In this document: positions 7,556-8,998 of the stretch, piece by piece
How positions within the stretch are numbered: position 1 is the first letter of the stretch
How the letters are laid out: every line of letters begins with the position of its first letter
DNA from: Firmicutes bacterium UBA3914
Lineage (GTDB): Bacteria > Bacillota > Limnochordia > Darwinibacteriales > Darwinibacteriaceae
Length of the DNA: 8,998 nt
Reading direction: 5' to 3'
Assembly: GCA_002391385.1 (NCBI GenBank)
Contig: DGEY01000017.1
Span: 5,132-14,129 of the forward strand
Notes under the pieces: generated by a model
The model's database searches: none
Told to the model about the DNA's origin: nothing
Seen by the model: only the letters and a program-made list of their open reading frames with translations
Program-made: the position numbers and the translations under genes

Positions 7556-7597
7556 AGCAGTGCGGTTGACCGGAGAGAATCCGGACACCGCACTGCT
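7556..7597 (-). promoter_or_regulatory. Strong intercistronic hairpin between ytfQ and ytfR
   Basis: On the transcribed minus strand AGCAGTGCGGT (7597-7587) pairs perfectly with ACCGCACTGCT (7566-7556), an 11-base stem. Inside it, CCGG pairs with CCGG around the 7-base loop ATTCTCT, separated from the outer stem by a small internal loop. The structure begins 15 bases after the ytfQ stop codon and ends 36 bases before the ytfR start. It lacks a proper T tract, so it looks less like a full terminator than a partial terminator or a 3' stabiliser. Structures of this kind after binding-protein genes raise binding-protein mRNA over the downstream genes. The structure is seen directly; the role is inferred. 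Confidence 0.75.
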
Positions 7598-7612
7598 TGG
7601 ACCGTTAAAAGA

Positions 7613-8602
7613 CTACCGTGTAATTACACCCTTGCCCGGATCGGGGTTAATCCCGTACTTCTCGATATGTTCATCGGTGATGGTATCCGTGTCTAGGATG
7701 ATCTCTTCTTGATAGACGATGCCTTTGGGGATATTGCCGCTCTTGATCCACTGGTCGATCTGGCTGGCCATACGGGGGTTGCACTGTACGTCAGCGTTCC
7801 AGTAGCCGGCCTGTACGTTTCTCAGGGCAAAACGGTTGAAGTCAAAGCCAATGATCTTGACCTTGCCGTCTTTGCCAAAGCTGATCCCGGCGGCCTCCAG
7901 GGCTTGGCAGGCTCCCTGGGCCATACCGTCGTTCTGGGCATAGATGACGTTGAAGTCTTTGCCCGCGGCGATGGCGGCTTCAACAACTTTGCGGGCCTCT
8001 TCCAGGCTCCAGGTGTCTCCGCCGGTTCCATCCCAGACGATGTTGAGTTTGCCTTCTTCAGCGGCCTGGAGCACCGGGGCGCTGCGGCCGATCTCAGCCG
8101 CGCTGCCCAGCTGGCCGCGGATCAGGATGAGGTTAATGGGTTCGGGAACGTTTGCCAGTACCCAGTCGGTTGCCAGCTGGCCTTCAAAGTACATGTCGGA
8201 AACGAGTGCAGCTTCGTAGTTTTCGGGATCTGTGTCAATCAGCCGGTCAAAGAGGATTACCCTTACGCCTGCCCGCTTGGCCGCCAGCAGGACATCATCC
8301 CATCCGGAGGCGTGGGCCGCGGAGATCAGCAGATAATCGACGCCGTCGCGAATATACCCCATGGCCGCCGCCATCTGTTCATTGACGTCGGCGGTGTTGG
8401 TCTGCTTCGCATCGTAGCCGTTTTCCCGGGAAAAGACCAGGTTCAGGTCCTCCACGTTGGCCTGGCGGTAGCCGGATTCTTCTGGCGGCAGGTTGACAAT
8501 ACCCACCTTAATCAGATCTTGTGCAGCCACCAGGGCAGAGCCCCACGCCAAAACCAAAACAAGCACCAACAGTAATAGTCCTACTTGTGGCAGCTTTCTC
8601 AT
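7613..8602 (-). CDS. ytfQ: Sugar ABC transporter substrate-binding protein, YtfQ-like
   Basis: A 329-residue periplasmic-binding-protein-like domain 4 (LacI/ribose-type) protein that captures sugar outside the cytoplasmic membrane. A signal peptide covers residues 1-27 (basic start, long Leu/Val core, predicted cleavage after VAA). No lipobox cysteine is present. Similarities to E. coli YtfQ (recalled from memory) include ESGYRQAN (42-49; ESGWRAAE in E. coli), ASGWDDVLLAAK (98-109), LFDRLID (117-123), a GxxGSAAEIGR-like segment (163-173) and YAQNDGM (221-227). The retained aromatic-Arg, Asp-Arg and Asn-Asp positions fit a furanose-type sugar site. ATG 8602 is chosen because GAGGGGG lies 7 bases upstream. 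A second start at ATG 8653, also with a reasonable site (AAGAGG), would add 17 residues ahead of the signal peptide. It is the first gene of the operon. The substrate (galactofuranose or another sugar) is inferred. Confidence 0.88.
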   Translation of the reverse strand: MRKLPQVGLLLLVLVLVLAWGSALVAAQDLIKVGIVNLPPEESGYRQANVEDLNLVFSRENGYDAKQTNTADVNEQMAAAMGYIRDGVDYLLISAAHASGWDDVLLAAKRAGVRVILFDRLIDTDPENYEAALVSDMYFEGQLATDWVLANVPEPINLILIRGQLGSAAEIGRSAPVLQAAEEGKLNIVWDGTGGDTWSLEEARKVVEAAIAAGKDFNVIYAQNDGMAQGACQALEAAGISFGKDGKVKIIGFDFNRFALRNVQAGYWNADVQCNPRMASQIDQWIKSGNIPKGIVYQEEIILDTDTITDEHIEKYGINPDPGKGVITR

Positions 8603-8862
8603 CGTTAAACCCCCTCTAATTTTTTCCGACGTAACCAAGGCAACGCATCTCATGTCAAAAACCTCTTTCTGCTCTCCGGCCCTAACACCCTCCCCTTTCT
8701 ATATATTGTGAGTTATATATTAAGCTGCCTTTTTTACTGATCCTCCGAATCTGCTGCACGAAGGGAGCCTCTGTGCCGAAATGGCTCAGTTACAACGACG
8801 AGAAATCACCAGTTTCAGTACGTCTCTATGCCGAATGTGTGAAAGCAAACTCTAGTGATATC
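8603..8862 (-). other. Long 5' leader of the ytfQ operon
   Basis: About 260 bases lie between the predicted transcription start and ytfQ, with no gene I can support. The segment holds the downstream half of the inverted repeat (8833-8840) and a modest 5-base stem, GAGCC/GGCTC (around 8766-8788). It also holds an AT-rich patch in which TATATATT is repeated directly at 8700-8707 and 8714-8721, and another TTGACA on the minus strand (8658-8653) without a good -10. The AT-rich patch contains TATAAC on the minus strand, a possible secondary -10 lacking a recognisable -35. I see no known riboswitch pattern. Confidence 0.45.
8700..8721. repeat. AT-rich direct repeat TATATATT x2
   Basis: TATATATT occurs at 8700-8707 and again at 8714-8721, a 14-base period, inside the leader of the transporter operon. 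The pair also forms an ATATAT/ATATAT dyad around TGTGAGTT. It stands out against the GC-rich surroundings. It could be a secondary promoter region, a protein site or simply low-complexity sequence. Confidence 0.5.
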
Positions 8863-8872
8863 TAACACATTC
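8833..8872. promoter_or_regulatory. Inverted repeat straddling the transcription start, putative operator
   Basis: GAATGTGT (8833-8840) and ACACATTC (8865-8872) form a perfect 8-base inverted repeat with a 24-base spacer, so the half-sites are 32 bases apart, about three helical turns. The upstream half, read on the minus strand, shares its first four bases GAAT with the -10 hexamer TAGAAT. A protein bound to both arms would cover the -10 box and transcription start. This arrangement suits a repressor or two cooperating dimers on one face of the helix. No regulator gene is in the window to pair with it. Confidence 0.5.
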
Positions 8873-8897
8873 TACGCGAAAAACAATATTTTGTCAA
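8869..8897 (-). promoter_or_regulatory. Sigma-A/sigma-70 promoter of the ytfQRT-yjfF operon
   Basis: On the minus strand TTGACA (8897-8892, perfect) is followed by a 17-base spacer and TAGAAT (8874-8869, 5 of 6 bases). The predicted start of transcription is near 8862. The spacer contains an AT-rich run. It is by far the best promoter in the window and points at the transporter operon. A second GTTGACA copy lies 27 bases upstream (8925-8919) without a matching -10. Confidence 0.78.
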
Positions 8898-8925
8898 CTT
8901 TGCCCACTTCAGTGTAAGTGTCAAC
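8892..8925. repeat. Direct repeat TGTCAAC x2 upstream of the operon promoter
   Basis: TGTCAAC occurs at 8892-8898 and 8919-8925, 27 bases apart. Read on the minus strand both are GTTGACA. The copy nearer the operon forms the -35 box; the other may be an activator or repressor half-site, or a chance copy of a common hexamer. Confidence 0.4.
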
Positions 8926-8998
8926 GTTTAGTAGGTTGAGACCTCGCAGTTGCTTGTTTCACGGACCCAAGACCAGGATAGGGCGGTTGCGCTTCTAG

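Noticed and set aside
8839..8852. CcpA cre-like site (TGAAAGCAAACTCT)
   Set aside because: It has three mismatches at conserved positions, including the central CG, so it does not support a catabolite-repression site.
8921..8998. C-terminal end of an upstream minus-strand gene
   Set aside because: A 25-codon open stretch enters from the right edge and stops at TGA 8923-8921. It is too short and too non-distinct to support.

Overview
The window suggests a moderately GC-rich (estimated by eye at about 55-58%) bacterium, most likely of the Bacillota. The reasons are strong purine-rich ribosome binding sites, frequent GTG and TTG starts, an almost perfect housekeeping (sigma-A/sigma-70) promoter, and a DUF401 protein next to an HDOD protein. 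This placement is an inference; no rRNA or other marker gene is present.

Left part (1-1500). The N-terminal half of a MATE-family multidrug/cation antiporter runs off the left edge on the minus strand and has its own plausible promoter. Divergent from it, on the plus strand, lies an unrecognised reading frame of about 157 codons that is broken by a frameshift and an in-frame TGA. It is followed 27 bases later by an intact small four-helix membrane protein of unknown function.

Middle part (1500-3800). A DUF401 membrane protein (minus) and an HDOD-domain signalling protein (plus) are transcribed divergently from a 133-base gap. The DUF401 gene converges on the small membrane-protein gene, and the HDOD gene converges on the transporter operon.

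Right part (3800-9000). This is a complete sugar ABC transporter operon on the minus strand, in the order substrate-binding protein, fused double ATPase, permease 1, permease 2. Gene order and sequence resemble the Escherichia coli ytfQ-ytfR-ytfT-yjfF galactofuranose importer. The last three genes are separated by a single base each. A strong hairpin lies between the binding-protein gene and the ATPase gene. A promoter (TTGACA, 17 bases, TAGAAT) lies about 270 bases upstream of ytfQ. A perfect 8-base inverted repeat overlaps its -10 box and straddles the predicted transcription start, which suggests a repressor site. No regulator, furanosidase or sugar kinase gene is present, so the substrate is assigned only by family resemblance.

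I see no CRISPR array, tRNA, rRNA, insertion sequence or defence system. The window is mostly ordinary metabolism and transport. The main points of interest are the broken gene, the uncharacterised membrane proteins, and the regulatory architecture of the transporter operon.
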